Part shown: positions 45,495-55,569 of the stretch, piece by piece
How the letters are laid out: every line of letters begins with the position of its first letter
Position numbering within the stretch: the stretch's first letter is position 1
Source of the DNA: Orobanche coerulescens
Taxonomy: Eukaryota; Streptophyta; Magnoliopsida; Lamiales; Orobanchaceae
Assembly: GCA_033398695.1 (NCBI GenBank)
Contig: CM065814.1
Location: forward strand, 107,138,501 to 107,202,500
Length of the DNA: 64,000 nt
Direction of reading: 5' to 3'
Position numbers and translations under genes: made by a program
The notes under the pieces: generated by a model
The model's input: the letters and a program-made list of their open reading frames with translations, nothing else
Told to the model about the DNA's origin: nothing
Database searches by the model: none

Positions 45495-46230
45495 CCCTTT
45501 CGCAGGAGTCTCATCGCCTTCAAGGCGTTAATAACGAATTTCTGGTTCCCCCTCTTTCGCCCGGCGAAAGAGTGCTCGGTGCCATCATCGGCTAACATGG
45601 TGATGATTCTCGTGCGGTAGTTCATGATTGCACCATGCTGCTCGAGCCAATCATCCCCGAGAATTAAGTCCTCACCCTCAATACCCACAACAATAAGATT
45701 AGAGGGCCAAGCCTCTCGCCAATAAACACAGAACAATCTCGAACCTCCTGATCACCAACGATCCTATCACCGCTAGGAAGCTTAACGATGAAGGGCTCAC
45801 AAGGCGTCAAACGGTCGAGACTCAAACGGCGCACACAATCCAGTGATATGAACGAATGCGTAGCACCAGAATCGAAAAGCACACTGACAGGATGAGAAAG
45901 AATATAAACGGTACCTGTCGCTACGGTAGCCGCTGGATCATCGGCTCTCCGCATCTCATAGACACACGGGTGGGCTGAGCCGACGCTGGAAGCTCCCCCC
46001 TTAGAGGGCTGACCCCGACCTCTCCCCCGACTAGCACTCGGCGGAGATTGAGGAGCAAACGATCCCTGATTCACACTTGGTTCCCTAGGCGCTGGAGCAG
46101 GCCGGGCACCAAGGATTTTCTCCCTCTCGGCCAGACGGCCTTGTGACCCGACCCTGCCCGGATTACACGTCGGCAAAGGGTTCGGACAAATACGGCGATG
46201 TGGCCTGCGGCCACGGTTAAAGCATTTCAC
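45495..46230 (-). pseudogene. pol: Protease and gag tail of D
   Basis: The zinc-knuckle position reads CFNRGRRPHRRIC, so a cysteine and the glycine before the histidine are lost. A Pro/Ser/Gly/Arg-rich linker follows, then the retropepsin motif LFDSGATHSFIS, with DSGA at 45862-45873. The C-terminal DDWLEQHGAI motif is near 45625 in another frame. Both DSGA and DTGA occur in active retropepsins, so this site is plausible, but the frame is broken near 45730. Confidence 0.85.
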
Positions 46231-47137
46231 CTCTCGAGAAGGGGCACCGGCCTACGGAAACCCAGTAGATCGAGCCGGGCCACCACCACGGAAAAGTTAG
46301 CGATCAAATTTTTGCCGACCCCACCTTTGTGGCCCGAAAAATTCCCGGTGGACTTCGCTTCTTACTCTCGCGGCCGCCTCACTCGCCGTCACAGACATAT
46401 CATAAGCAAGGGCCCTGCTCTGGTAATCTTTCAAGGTAGTGCATACGAGCCCCGACATATAGTCCCGAATCGGCAACTTCATCCGTCTGGAGAAATGGAA
46501 AATCTTGTCACTCTCCTCGACAACTTGGGTCTTCACATAACCCAACTCCTTGTTAAAATCAGCAATAGCTTGAGATACGGGGATATCCCGCGGTTGAGCA
46601 TCATAAAAAGCATGTACCCGAGCCTGTTTGACTGGCCACGGGCAATATTCAGTCTCCATCAATTCTTGAAACTCAGCCCACGAAGCAGCATGATCTTTGG
46701 GCCCAACGGCCTCCCACCAGTCCGTAGCGTCCCCTGTGAGAAAGTATTGGGCAATAGGGACTTTACGTTCCTCGGGACAGTTAGTGGCAACGAAGATCTT
46801 AGATATCTCCTTGATCCACCCTTCCCAGCCAATCGGGTCTGAAGCTCCCGAAAACTGAGGAGGATGCATCTTGATAACATCTTGGAGCCAACGATCCGCT
46901 CCGCCCCGATTAGCGTGGGCCTGATCCGGGTTCTGAACCGCCTGAGCTATCGCCGCCATTTGGTTCACCATTTGCTGCATAACGGCCGCAATACCGAGGT
47001 CGGCACGCTCCTGAGAAGAAGCATGGCTATGACGGTCGCGTCGCTGCCGGCTCAAGATCGTGACGTGGCCGCCCCACCGCCCCACGTCCGGCCGCGTCCA
47101 CAACCACGGCGCGACCACGACCTCTTCCGGCATCCAT
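46231..47137 (-). pseudogene. gag: gag of D
   Basis: I place the start at ATG 47137-47135 (MDAGRGRGRAVVV, matching the Arg/Gly-rich heads of the other gags). A frameshift joins it to the long frame that covers HSHASSQERADLG to the stop near 46297. The capsid-type domain includes DATDWWEAVG and ASWAEFQELME. It would form the particle shell. Confidence 0.85.
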
Positions 47138-47354
47138 ACGGAGTTAAATAAGTAGCAAAAGCCATACGAGGGTAAGTACGAGAAAAGAACAATCACAAGT
47201 CGAGAATCAAAGGTACGATACAAGGAAATAATGAAGAGGAAGGAAAACTTACGGACACTGGTAGTACCGGAATCATGGCGGCGTGACGATGATGTGCAAA
47301 ACAAAACACCACAAGACCCAATAAACCGACAAGCCTAGGTATCCATAAACCTAG

Positions 47355-47366
47355 CGCTCGATACCA
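47355..47366 (-). other. Primer-binding site of D (initiator tRNA-Met type)
   Basis: Minus strand TGGTATCGAGCG just inside the 5' LTR boundary. One base shorter than the site in B and C. Confidence 0.7.
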
Positions 47367-47370
47367 TTTT

Positions 47371-49233
47371 CTTAACACCCCCGGGATATCCGAGGTATAT
47401 TACAGCCGCCGTGAATCCCTACATGGGACCCACCAGGCTGAACAAGCATCATACTCATCGACTCACAGAAACAACAGAAAAATACCTCGTCATAAAGACG
47501 CCCAACAGAGTAATTCACCCGGTTTAACCGGTCAAACATGACACCATAATCCATCACAACATAATAAACAACAATACAACCCCGACAAGTAAAAGTTCTT
47601 AAGTACTCGAGTACTTCTATTAGTTGAAAGACCACAAAGGTAAAAGATGGAAAGCAACAAGACACCACTTGTGCACAATCATCACGCACGACCACCATCC
47701 GCATACTGGTCCAGCGCCCGCTCATCTCGATGAACCTGACCTGGAATTCATAAAACGAATTTCCCCAAGACGGGTCCCCAGAGGGGTTAGCAATTACGCT
47801 AGTACAAGTAACCAGATGAACGTCTTACATCTTACACATATAGTAATGCATGCAATTCAAGAAAACATAGTTCCAAAAAACTCATTTCCGGAAATGCCAA
47901 TATCAAATCACATTTGTAAAAATGCACCACAATTAACCGCGGACCCACAGCTTCGTGGATCCCTGCCGAGACCCCGTCGGATCTAACCCACAGTGGTTAA
48001 AAGCAAGCTCGCGGTTCCACAGCTTCGTGGAGCCCTACCGAGACCCCGTCGGATCTAACCCGCAGTGAGCATACACACACACACGATTTCTCATACAATA
48101 CTACTATGTCAAGATTGTAAGTTCATAAGGATACTTGCCTCGGTTAATAGACGATGATACGAACGGAAAGGAAGAGTTGAACACGACCGCAAGGAACCGG
48201 CGGAAATGAACCTAACGATTCGAATAAAACAATCACAACCAACTCTAGACGATTACGGAAATGGAATACACCCGGAAACCCGCCTACGATTCATGTATAT
48301 TCGTACCAAAAATAACAACGAGGGCGGACCACAACCAAACCCTCCCGATTCCGTAAAAATCCACAAAATATCCATGAATCCGTAAGAAAACTAAAGATAT
48401 TAACAATATTAATCGTATACATCATGAATCCACCAACAAAACGGAACGAATCGGAAGAAAAACCCAAAACCCCCAAATTAATCGAAAATAGGGTTTTAGA
48501 GTATTACCTTAGGAGATTCAAGTACCAAGATCCGTAGAACACGCGTTAGATTGATTGCCCGGGCTTCACTACCGAAGAAAAATGGTGAAAATCAACCCCC
48601 CAATGGATAAAGATGAAGAACTCTTCCCCTCTCTCTCACTCTCTCTCGCGATGCAGGTGAAATGAAGGAGAAGACGACCGATCTCGTCTAATAAGGACGA
48701 GATTGCACATTTACCGCTTTGTGTGCCGCGGGTGCCAAAAATTACTCCTGTGTTTCGGCGGTGTGCCGCGGCCAAGCGTGTGCCGCGGCACCCGGTACAG
48801 TTGGGTTTTGGTCGCGGAAGACACACGAGTGTGCCGCGGCACCGGAAAGGTGTGCCGCGGCACTGGCTTGGCATTGTGCCGCGGCACCGGATAGGTGTGC
48901 CGCGGCACAAAGTACAGTTCGTTTGGCCAACAACTGAAGGAATTTGTGTGCCGCGGCGCACACACCTTGTGCCGCGTCCCACACCCCCTTTTGTGTCCCA
49001 AAATGATAACAATGATCCGGAAAGAGAATAAAATGATAGGAATCAATATTTGGGGACTAATAACACGAAATGGATCCACGGCAACCCCGAAACGGCGGTT
49101 CCGCACAACAATAACGAGAATACAGTTCAACAGTTTGACAGGAAGGACACGCTGAAAAGTACACGAGGGTCACTACGATCGAGAAATATACCAAAAACGA
49201 AAATACAAGGGAAAGAAAAATACGGATATTACA
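47371..49233 (-). repeat. 5' LTR of element D
   Basis: About 1863 bp. Its inner end reads CTTAACACCC where TGTAACACCC is expected, so the exact boundary is off by a base or two. Donor CCTAAG|GTAATA at 48508/48507, acceptor AATTCCAG|GTCAGG at 47741/47740. Confidence 0.93.
48721..48980 (-). repeat. Palindrome array, GTGCCGCGGCAC type, in the 5' LTR of D
   Basis: Nine sites by eye. Compared with 41982-42260, the TATA-proximal half is rearranged: one unit is missing and two are truncated (GTGCCGCGGGTGCC, GTGCCGCGGCCAAG). Confidence 0.92.
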
Positions 49234-49684
49234 TTGAATCTAATCGACATATAGATTGAATCAATATATAAGGGACGGTTTGATATTCAAAAGAGGAACG
49301 GTCTTTTTAAGGAAAATCGAATCTACACAATATAATAAGTAATACATCTTATGATCTCATATACATCTTCTATAAATAATGATAAATTGAGTTTGTAATC
49401 CCAACTATTTCTTTTTGCATTTTATAATTCCATTATTTTGTGCAATCATTTATTTCTATAATTTCTTGAACTATAATTGCAATTCCTTGCAATATTCAAA
49501 CTCAACTTTTAAATTGTGTGTTTCCACTCATCCTTGATAACTATAACAAAAGAAAAATAGTGTATAAATCAATTAATAACCATACTTCCAAGTGTGATCG
49601 ATTGACCGGACTCAAAAGTCCACTTACTACTTGATGCGATATCGTGCACTTGCGATAAGCTGCACCAAATGCGTGTCAAGTTTT

Positions 49685-49702
49685 TGGTACCATTGTCGGG
49701 GA
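49685..49702 (+). other. Athila primer-binding site (tRNA-Asp type), decayed
   Basis: TGGTACCATTGTCGGGGA aligns with TGGCGCCGTTGCCGGGGA, the tRNA-Asp complement used by Athila/Tat elements. All four mismatches are C-to-T or G-to-A transitions. Confidence 0.8.
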
Positions 49703-49785
49703 GTGTATTCGTGTTATTTTGAAATCTTACATTATTGACTATTGTTATATATACAACTTTTTCTTTGTTGTAGATTATCTTGTTT

Positions 49786-49893
49786 ATGCGAAGCATGTAT
49801 AATCGAGATTTAGTTTCACTAGATCCGGAGATTGAAGCCACATTCTCTTGTCTACACCAAATGCGTGTCAACTTCCCATCTAGTTTTTTATAA
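49786..49893 (+). pseudogene. gag: Start of an Athila gag, truncated
   Basis: A 35-codon frame opening MRSMYNRDLVSLDPEIEA. The LDPEIE motif just after the primer site is characteristic of the first residues of Athila/Tat gag. It ends at a stop after SSFL, and no further gag follows, so the element is cut here. Confidence 0.55.
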
Positions 49894-50648
49894 TGATGCG
49901 TTGATTACTCATTGAAATACGCAGTGAAGTTATCATGATGTAAAATATGAGATTAACATAATATAAGCCTTTTCTGTCGCACGTACGACAATTATATACA
50001 ATTAGGAATAAATATTAACTGGGAATAATAAATATAATACTGGATATTATATTTATGAGGAAATTAAATAAATAATATATATAATATTGGATATTATATA
50101 TATTGTATTATTTAATAACTTGAGGGGTAACTAAGCAAATACTAGATTCTTGAATCTAGGGTTACTTAGTATAAATAGGGAGTCTATGACAAGGAGTTGT
50201 CATAAGAAAACAAAAAGGAAAAATCGCCCACCCACCCCCCAAGAAGAAAGGAAAAATCGGACTCTTCCTCTTACAGTAGGAGAACGACGTCGGTCATCGA
50301 ATCTTCTTCCCTTAGTTGATCTTGATCGATAGTACAATCTTTCTAATAAGGAATTTGTGTTGTACTATTTATCAATATTATTCGTAAGGATCTAGCAATC
50401 CAGCTTGTGGAATTGTTCGTGTGTGGATCACCCAAAGAGAAAGGATATATTCATCTGCTTCTAGTCCGGATCTAGATCTGTTTGTCACATTAAGGTAATT
50501 CGATTAACCCTTTAATCAAACAATTAAATTACTGCATAAGATCCTAAATTGGGTTTTCGTATTAATTCTTCCGCTGCGTTTTACTCTTGTTTTATGTATT
50601 CGATGCCAAGAAAACCCAACAGATTATCCCTGAGACTCTGAAGAAGAG
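49894..50648 (+). other. AT-rich, promoter- or LTR-like segment upstream of K
   Basis: Holds a clear TATA box (GTATAAATAGGG near 50169-50180), a C-rich leader, then text resembling the end of a copia-type LTR (CTTCCGCTGCG near 50568, CCCAACA near 50615-50621). No primer site follows and no second LTR is visible. It could be a decayed LTR or an old host promoter. Confidence 0.35.
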
Positions 50649-52382
50649 ATGCAGATAGTCACTTCGGATGCACCTGCATCACCTAAAGACCAACAAACTC
50701 GTTCCACTGAGGTGATACCAGAGGTGATCCCACTCCTAACTCTTCCAAGCATTACTAAAGAAGAGGAAGCAGAAGATATCATTGAGGACACTGGATATTG
50801 CTTCAACCTCAAGGAGAACAACCTATTCAATCTTACCAAGGCCCAACTTAAATTTGTAAGACATCAAGTTATCAAGTATTCGTTTCCCAACATTTATGAG
50901 GAATTGAAGGAGTTGAAAACTCTTAGCTTTCCACATCTAAGAGAGTTTGTGTAAAGGAGTGGATGGGAACACCTCACTGTCACATAACATCTTATCATGG
51001 CCTTCTGTCTGAGACAGATGTGAGGATGTTGCTGGAAGAGAACTGGTTCAATTCCAATTTTAAGCAAAATATGGACCAACTCATTTTTAATAATATGGAA
51101 GCAGTAGCAAAAGGAAAAACCCTTGGTGAGGAATCTGAGGAAGAGAAGGAAGAGAAGAAAGAAAAAGAAATTATCACAGAAGAAGTAGTTGAAAAATAAG
51201 AGGAGAACAGGTAAAAAAAGAAAAAGAAGAAAATGATGAAAAAGAAATTGAAATATAAGAAGAGAAGAAAGAAGAAGTTGAAAATGAAGAAAATGAGAAG
51301 AAAGAAGAAGAAGAAAAAAGAAAGTGTAAATATGATGAGGAGATCAGAATGCACCTGATCAGGCCTCCAGCTCACATCTGCCCTCTGCAGATGATGAATC
51401 ATGGGAGCCAGACAAAACCCCAACAGATCAAGGAGCAGCTGACAGAAGACTACCATCTGAAAAATCCACTGCTTGGAAGCCAGCTGCAGAGGAGAGTTCT
51501 GCAGAGAACACAGCTCATGAAAAGGCACCTGAAGTCCAACTGCCATCAAACATCACTGAGTTGATCAAGGCAATAGTGGAAAAAATAGTTGCTAAACTCC
51601 TGACATCTGAAGTAAAACCTGAGTTGCGGTCCCTGAATGAAAAGATGGACTCTCTTCTCAACAAGAAGGAACCTTGTCCACCACCCACATCTTCAAGAAT
51701 GCCTCTTGGCATGACAAACTTTATGCTAAGGGTGGAGGAACAGCTAGCAAAAATTCTTGATGCTGGCAAAAAGAGGGAAGAAGAGAAAAGAAAAGAAGAG
51801 TTGAGAACCAAAGGGAAGCATAAGGCATTAACTTTAGTTTCAAAGAGCGCACCTCCAATCATTCATATTCCAGAGGCTGGAAATTCAAGTTCTCTAAAAA
51901 GGAAATAAATAGTTGCACCATCAGAAGAACCAACAGCTAAAAGAATGAGAACAAGGCATGAAGAACATCAACCACGACAATGGGAAGGAAAAGAACTATA
52001 CTATGTGGAAGAATTCCTACCTGTAGAAGCTGAACCTATGTGGGGAACTGCTAGGAAACAGTTTATTGAAAAATACTACCTACGGGAGATCGTTCAAGAT
52101 CTTGAGAGTTCCCTTCAGCAAATTTTTATTGACTTCATGGAGCTCAACTAGCCCAATTTATGGGAAATCTTGAAGAAGCATGTAAGAAAGCACTTCAATG
52201 CATATCCAAGGATACCAGACTTCAGACCTGAAGAAGCATCCACTCTCATGAGTGGAGAACTGGATGAGATTGCCCTTCAGGGAGAAATTAAAGAGGTATG
52301 CATTGAAAACAAGTACATTTCCCTTGAAGAACAAATATTTTCTTCCACCATAGTCAAAAAGAAAATGGGATTATACCAGTAG
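50649..52382 (+). pseudogene. Unrecognised gene-like region K, broken
   Basis: Begins MQIVTSDAPASPKDQQ and stays mainly in one frame (50649-50954 and 51561-52382), with a detour through another frame (50963-51199) and stops at 50952, 51906 and 52149. The product would be highly charged: an acidic N-terminus, a block with LTKAQLKFVRHQVIKYSF, a Glu/Lys-rich low-complexity stretch, a coiled-coil-like segment (ELIKAIVEKIVAKLL), and a basic patch (AKRMRTRHEEHQ) that could be a nuclear signal. I do not recognise the family. It lies between a TATA-bearing segment and the 5' LTR of H, so it may be an accessory ORF of a decayed retroelement or a host gene fragment. Confidence 0.4.
51110..51345. repeat. 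Purine-rich (GAA/GAAA) low-complexity tract
   Basis: Long run of A and G on the plus strand within K, encoding Glu and Lys. Frame changes of K occur inside it, as expected from slippage. Confidence 0.85.
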
Positions 52383-52554
52383 TGAAGAGGCCCATTGGAC
52401 CAAAGCCACTGAGGTCACTCCATCCAACTATAACCAGAGGAAAATCAAGAAGAAGAGGGAGATCAAATTCTGTAATTTACTTGTAATTTTCAGTTTAGTT
52501 GTAATTTTCATTTTACTTGCAATTTCCATTCAAGGACTGATGTACGGTAATCTG
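52383..52554. other. Spacer between K and element H
   Basis: Contains a purine-rich stretch (52440-52465) and three repeats resembling TTGTAATTTTCA (52480-52520). No gene seen. Confidence 0.5.
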
Positions 52555-52625
52555 TGTTGGATCATTATTTCTGTAACACATTTTGATGATGTTTAGAAAG
52601 TCAAAATTAACATATTTTTCATCAC

Positions 52626-53330
52626 TTAACGTACTCAAAACTTGCAGTATAACGTACGTAATTGAAACTCACCTGATGACAGATGACATGCTTTAACGTA
52701 CGTAACCGGTTTATAATAACGTACGTAACACATGAATTTTAACCGTTGAACATATTTTAGAAGGTCAACAAATCTGAACGGTCATTTACATATAAACGTA
52801 CATAATGTATACTTCCTCCGTTCTTTTATTATTGCAACGTGTTGACTATTACACTGCTCACATACTCTCTTTTGACCATTTTTGTGATTTATACATATAA
52901 AAAAAATATAGTCATGTAGGATCTTGTTAGATTCATATCGAAGTATACTTTCAAAATATCAACTTTTTATAATTTTTAAAAGTAAAGAATTGAAGATATT
53001 AATAATCAAAGTTGTGCATTGGCAAACGTGAAAGTCCAGATGTTGCATTTATAAGAGAACGGAGGTAGTATGTTATAATGTACGTAACGAGCTTTGAATT
53101 TGAATGTATGATCTAACCGTTGTTTTTCCAAGTGACGTCATCCAGTAAGTCATCATCCAACGGCTACTTTAAGGAAGCATAACGAACGTAATCCATGGAC
53201 AATTAACGTATGTAATAGTGAGCCAGAAGCTACTGCCGGATTTCGGACATAATATTACGGCTGTTACACATAAGGTGTAACGTACATTATAAGCATTACG
53301 GATATAACAGATGCTGCATAATGGACGTAA
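52626..53330 (+). repeat. Palindrome array, AACGTACGTAA type, in the LTR of H
   Basis: Twelve sites by eye, mostly TAACGTACGTAA, with a few TTACGG-type relatives near the TATA end (TTACGGCTGTTA, TTACGGATATAA). A 257-bp MITE splits the array at 52812-53068. Confidence 0.88.
52812..53068. mobile_element. Stowaway-like MITE
   Basis: Terminal inverted repeats CTTCCTCCGTTCTTTTATT and CTACCTCCGTTCTCTTATA (from the other end) extend about 27 bp with few mismatches. TA duplications flank it at 52810-52811 and 53069-53070. Size, TA target and the CTNCCTCCGT termini fit Stowaway (Tc1/mariner) MITEs. No coding capacity. Confidence 0.88.
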
Positions 53331-53371
53331 TGGAGGTTTCCTATTCCAATGGGAAAATGACCCCAAAGTGC

Positions 53372-53379
53372 TATAAATA
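53372..53379 (+). promoter_or_regulatory. TATA box of SIRE element H
   Basis: TATAAATA, 41 bp after the last palindrome (53319-53330). Confidence 0.75.
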
Positions 53380-53944
53380 TAAGCATTCCAAGGTGTTGAG
53401 ACATACACAAGAGTACACAAGAGTTTCATGAGATTATCAAGCAATTATCTTACTCCTTCAAGTTTTCATTCACCATTATTCTGTGAGAGATAACTATATC
53501 CGATACGAGAAGAATTGTATTAACAATCTTCTATATACATTCTTGTATCAATCTGAGCTATTATTTTGTAAGACGAGTAAGTGTACTCGCATCAATCTTT
53601 GTAATCTGTGAGGTTGTCTTGTAGCCTTAAAACAAGAGTAATTTAGTGTGGTTGTTCTTGAGCCCGGACATCAAGAAATTGAAGTTAAGTACTAATCTAG
53701 AAAGTGCTATTATAAAGAGTTGGCACTGAACTATAAACTGCATTCAGTTGTGAAGAAAAGTCCTAGTCGACAAACTAGGTAGGGGACATAAGCTTTTTGA
53801 TAGCCGAACCTCTTGAAGAATTTCTTGTATTCTTTCTTGTCCGCACTTATTTTACTCCGATTAATCGCTCCCGCACGAAAAGAGTTCATTACTCTTCCTA
53901 CCACTATTCAACCCCCCTTCTAGTGGCGGTACCAACCCAACAAT

Positions 53945-53956
53945 TGGTATCGGAGA
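53945..53956 (+). other. Primer-binding site of H (initiator tRNA-Met type)
   Basis: TGGTATCGGAGA two bases after the LTR; two mismatches to TGGTATCAGAGC. Confidence 0.8.
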
Positions 53957-54005
53957 TGGGTCTCTTTTTCACCGGTCTAACACCCGCTAGAGAAAAGATC
54001 CAGAT

Positions 54006-54351
54006 ATGGCCTACATTCATACTTCGCTTGAAGGTAACGCTCTTAATCGCCCTCCTTTCTTTGACGGTTCAAACTTTATGACTTGGAAGAAGAAAATGTC
54101 CATCTTCATCCGGGCTCATGATATTGAGATTTGGAAAGTCATCGATCTTGGTACAACGATTCCAAAGAAAACTGATGGTTCTCTAAAAGGCTTTGAAGAG
54201 TACGATGAAACCGATTGGAAGATGATCACTTCAATAGTAAAGCCACTCAACTGCTTTACTGTGCACTTAATCCCAAAGATCTCAACAGGATCTCATCCTG
54301 TGAAACAGCCAAAGAAATTTGGAAGATGCTTGAAATCACTCATGAAGGTAC
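54006..54351 (+). pseudogene. gag: gag of H, N-terminal part
   Basis: ATG 54006 opens MAYIHTSLEGNALNRPPFF, with the copia gag signature DGSNFMTWKKKMSIFI. A frameshift near 54265 diverts the frame, after which the sequence still encodes the HEG block typical of SIRE gag. Cut by G at 54351. The same signature occurs in G, so the two are close relatives. Confidence 0.85.
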
Positions 54352-54923
54352 TGTTGGAGCAAGATTGGTCGGAATCGCCGTTTGGGGATAGAGTTGTATA
54401 ACTCTTTCGCATTTCGGAAGCGATTTAAATATAGTGCAGAAAATAAATCAACACAAGGATTTATAGAGGTTCGTCCAGACGTGCCTACGTCCTCTATCGA
54501 TATCTTTTTCTATAGGCTTAAAATAAATCTCTGCACCTCTCTTCTATCGGTCAAGGGATAACCGTTACAAGCTCGTCTTCTATCGGTCCGAGTAAACCGT
54601 TATATTACTTGTCTTTATGTCGATCCAAGCTAAACCGTTTTCCTTTTCTATTGAACAAGGAATCAACCACTATAGCTTTCTATCGGTACTAGATAAACCT
54701 CACTTAGATATCTATTGCGATTCTAACAATGCCGGATCCTTGATCCTAATAACACCAAATGCAATCGTATCTTTTCTTTTACCTCTCGTGTAAGTGTTGA
54801 ATGTATAAACACTCAAACTATCAATATAAGCTCAATATCACAACAACAATAGAATTAATATAAATATCAAATCAATGTCTCGATTACTTGAAGTTGTTGT
54901 ATCTTCAATACCATAGGAAGTGG

Positions 54924-54931
54924 TACTTATA
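54924..54931 (-). promoter_or_regulatory. TATA box of SIRE element G
   Basis: TATAAGTA on the minus strand, 42 bp from the nearest palindrome (54974-54985). Confidence 0.6.
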
Positions 54932-54973
54932 GGCATTGGAGCCTCAACTATCCGTTAGCTTCTTTTGACTTGC

Positions 54974-55421
54974 TAGCGTGCGCTAGCTCTTCTTCATAGC
55001 TTGTGTTAACCCTGTTATGTACGTTGTTGCTGTCTTGTAGCGTACGTTATCGATTTCCAGTTTCAGTCCAGTAGCTTTCGTTTCTTCTTTTACGTACGTT
55101 GTTGCTTCATGTTACGTACGTTATCCTCTTGACGTAGCGTACGTTAATCATACAATGTAGCGTGCGCTAATCGTATATAGTCGTTGCCTGCATTTATCAA
55201 AGTGTCTGTTGCACTTGACTTTGACCCTGACTTTTCCCAACGTTCATCTGATTTGAAATGATATTATGTACGTTAACCAGTCTGTATTACGTACGTTAAA
55301 TGGCTTCGATAGCGTGCACTATCGTGTGCATATAACGTGCGTTAAGCTTGTCATCTGCAGTCAACTTTCCTACTCGTCTGATCAGGTAGCGTACGTTATG
55401 CATGTCTCATAGCGTACGTTA
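54974..55421 (-). repeat. Mixed palindrome array in the LTR of G
   Basis: Fourteen sites by eye mixing TAGCGTGCGCTA, TTACGTACGTTA and asymmetric hybrids such as TAGCGTACGTTA. Hybrids pair a TAGCG half-site with a CGTTA half-site. Confidence 0.9.
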
Positions 55422-55553
55422 TGCTTGCAAATTCTAGCTATTTGAGTCTTCGATTCCTACGTTGATTTACTTCGCCTCTTTGTTGTTTTGCTTTGTTTAG
55501 CAACTTAATCATCAAAACTCTATTAACGAATACTTGGAATAAATATTCCAACA

Positions 55554-55569
55554 ATCTCCCCCTTTTGAT
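55554..55569 (-). other. Polypurine tract of G
   Basis: Minus strand TCAAAAGGGGGAGATT, next to the 3' LTR start TGTTGGAAT. Confidence 0.88.

Larger units (their letters stand above)
40630..49233 (-). mobile_element. Tekay-type chromovirus D (second family)
   Basis: Minus-oriented, 8.6 kb, target duplications TTGAA at 40625-40629 and 49234-49238. LTRs at 40630-42513 and 47371-49233 are nearly identical outside the palindrome arrays, so insertion is recent. It encodes gag, protease, RT, RNase H and integrase-chromodomain, but with frameshifts in most domains. The proteins are clearly diverged from A, B and C (for example DSGA in place of DTGA in the protease). Confidence 0.95.
39524..49678 (+). 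repeat. LTR of Athila F, interrupted by element D
   Basis: Starts TGTGATAAGTG right after the polypurine tract and ends GCGTGTCA seven bases before the tRNA-Asp-type primer site. Without D (40630-49233 plus duplication) it is about 1.55 kb. It holds three decayed palindromes (39966-40020). Left neighbour features (env-like ORF, purine tract) make it a 3' LTR; right neighbour features (primer site, gag) make it a 5' LTR. Confidence 0.75.
18117..49893 (+). mobile_element. Athila-type Ty3/gypsy element F, in pieces
   Basis: Plus-strand backbone into which E, C and D inserted. Visible pieces: integrase (18117-19440), spacer with promoter-like array (19441-20461), env-like ORF (20462-21065 and 37856-38182), non-coding 3' region with polypurine tract (38183-39523), LTR (39524-40629 and 49239-49678), then a tRNA-Asp-type primer-binding site and gag start (to 49893). 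An Athila integrase, an extra ORF after pol, and an LTR preceded by TTTGGGGG are diagnostic. The gag start following this LTR belongs either to a tandem copy or to a recombinant. Confidence 0.85.
52555..53942 (+). repeat. 5' LTR of SIRE element H
   Basis: 1388 bp from TGTTGGATCA to CCCAACA, next to the primer site. It contains a palindrome array interrupted by a MITE and a TATA box at 53372-53379. Confidence 0.85.
54352..55553 (-). repeat. 3' LTR of SIRE element G
   Basis: 1202 bp, TGTTGGAGCAAG to ATTCCAACA on the plus strand. A TATA box (minus TATAAGTA) lies at 54924-54931. It is followed by a polypurine tract. Confidence 0.88.

Noticed and set aside
50995..51549. 184-codon ORF on the minus strand opposite K with long Phe/Leu/Ser runs
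   Set aside because: It is the antisense shadow of the purine-rich Glu/Lys tract on the plus strand.
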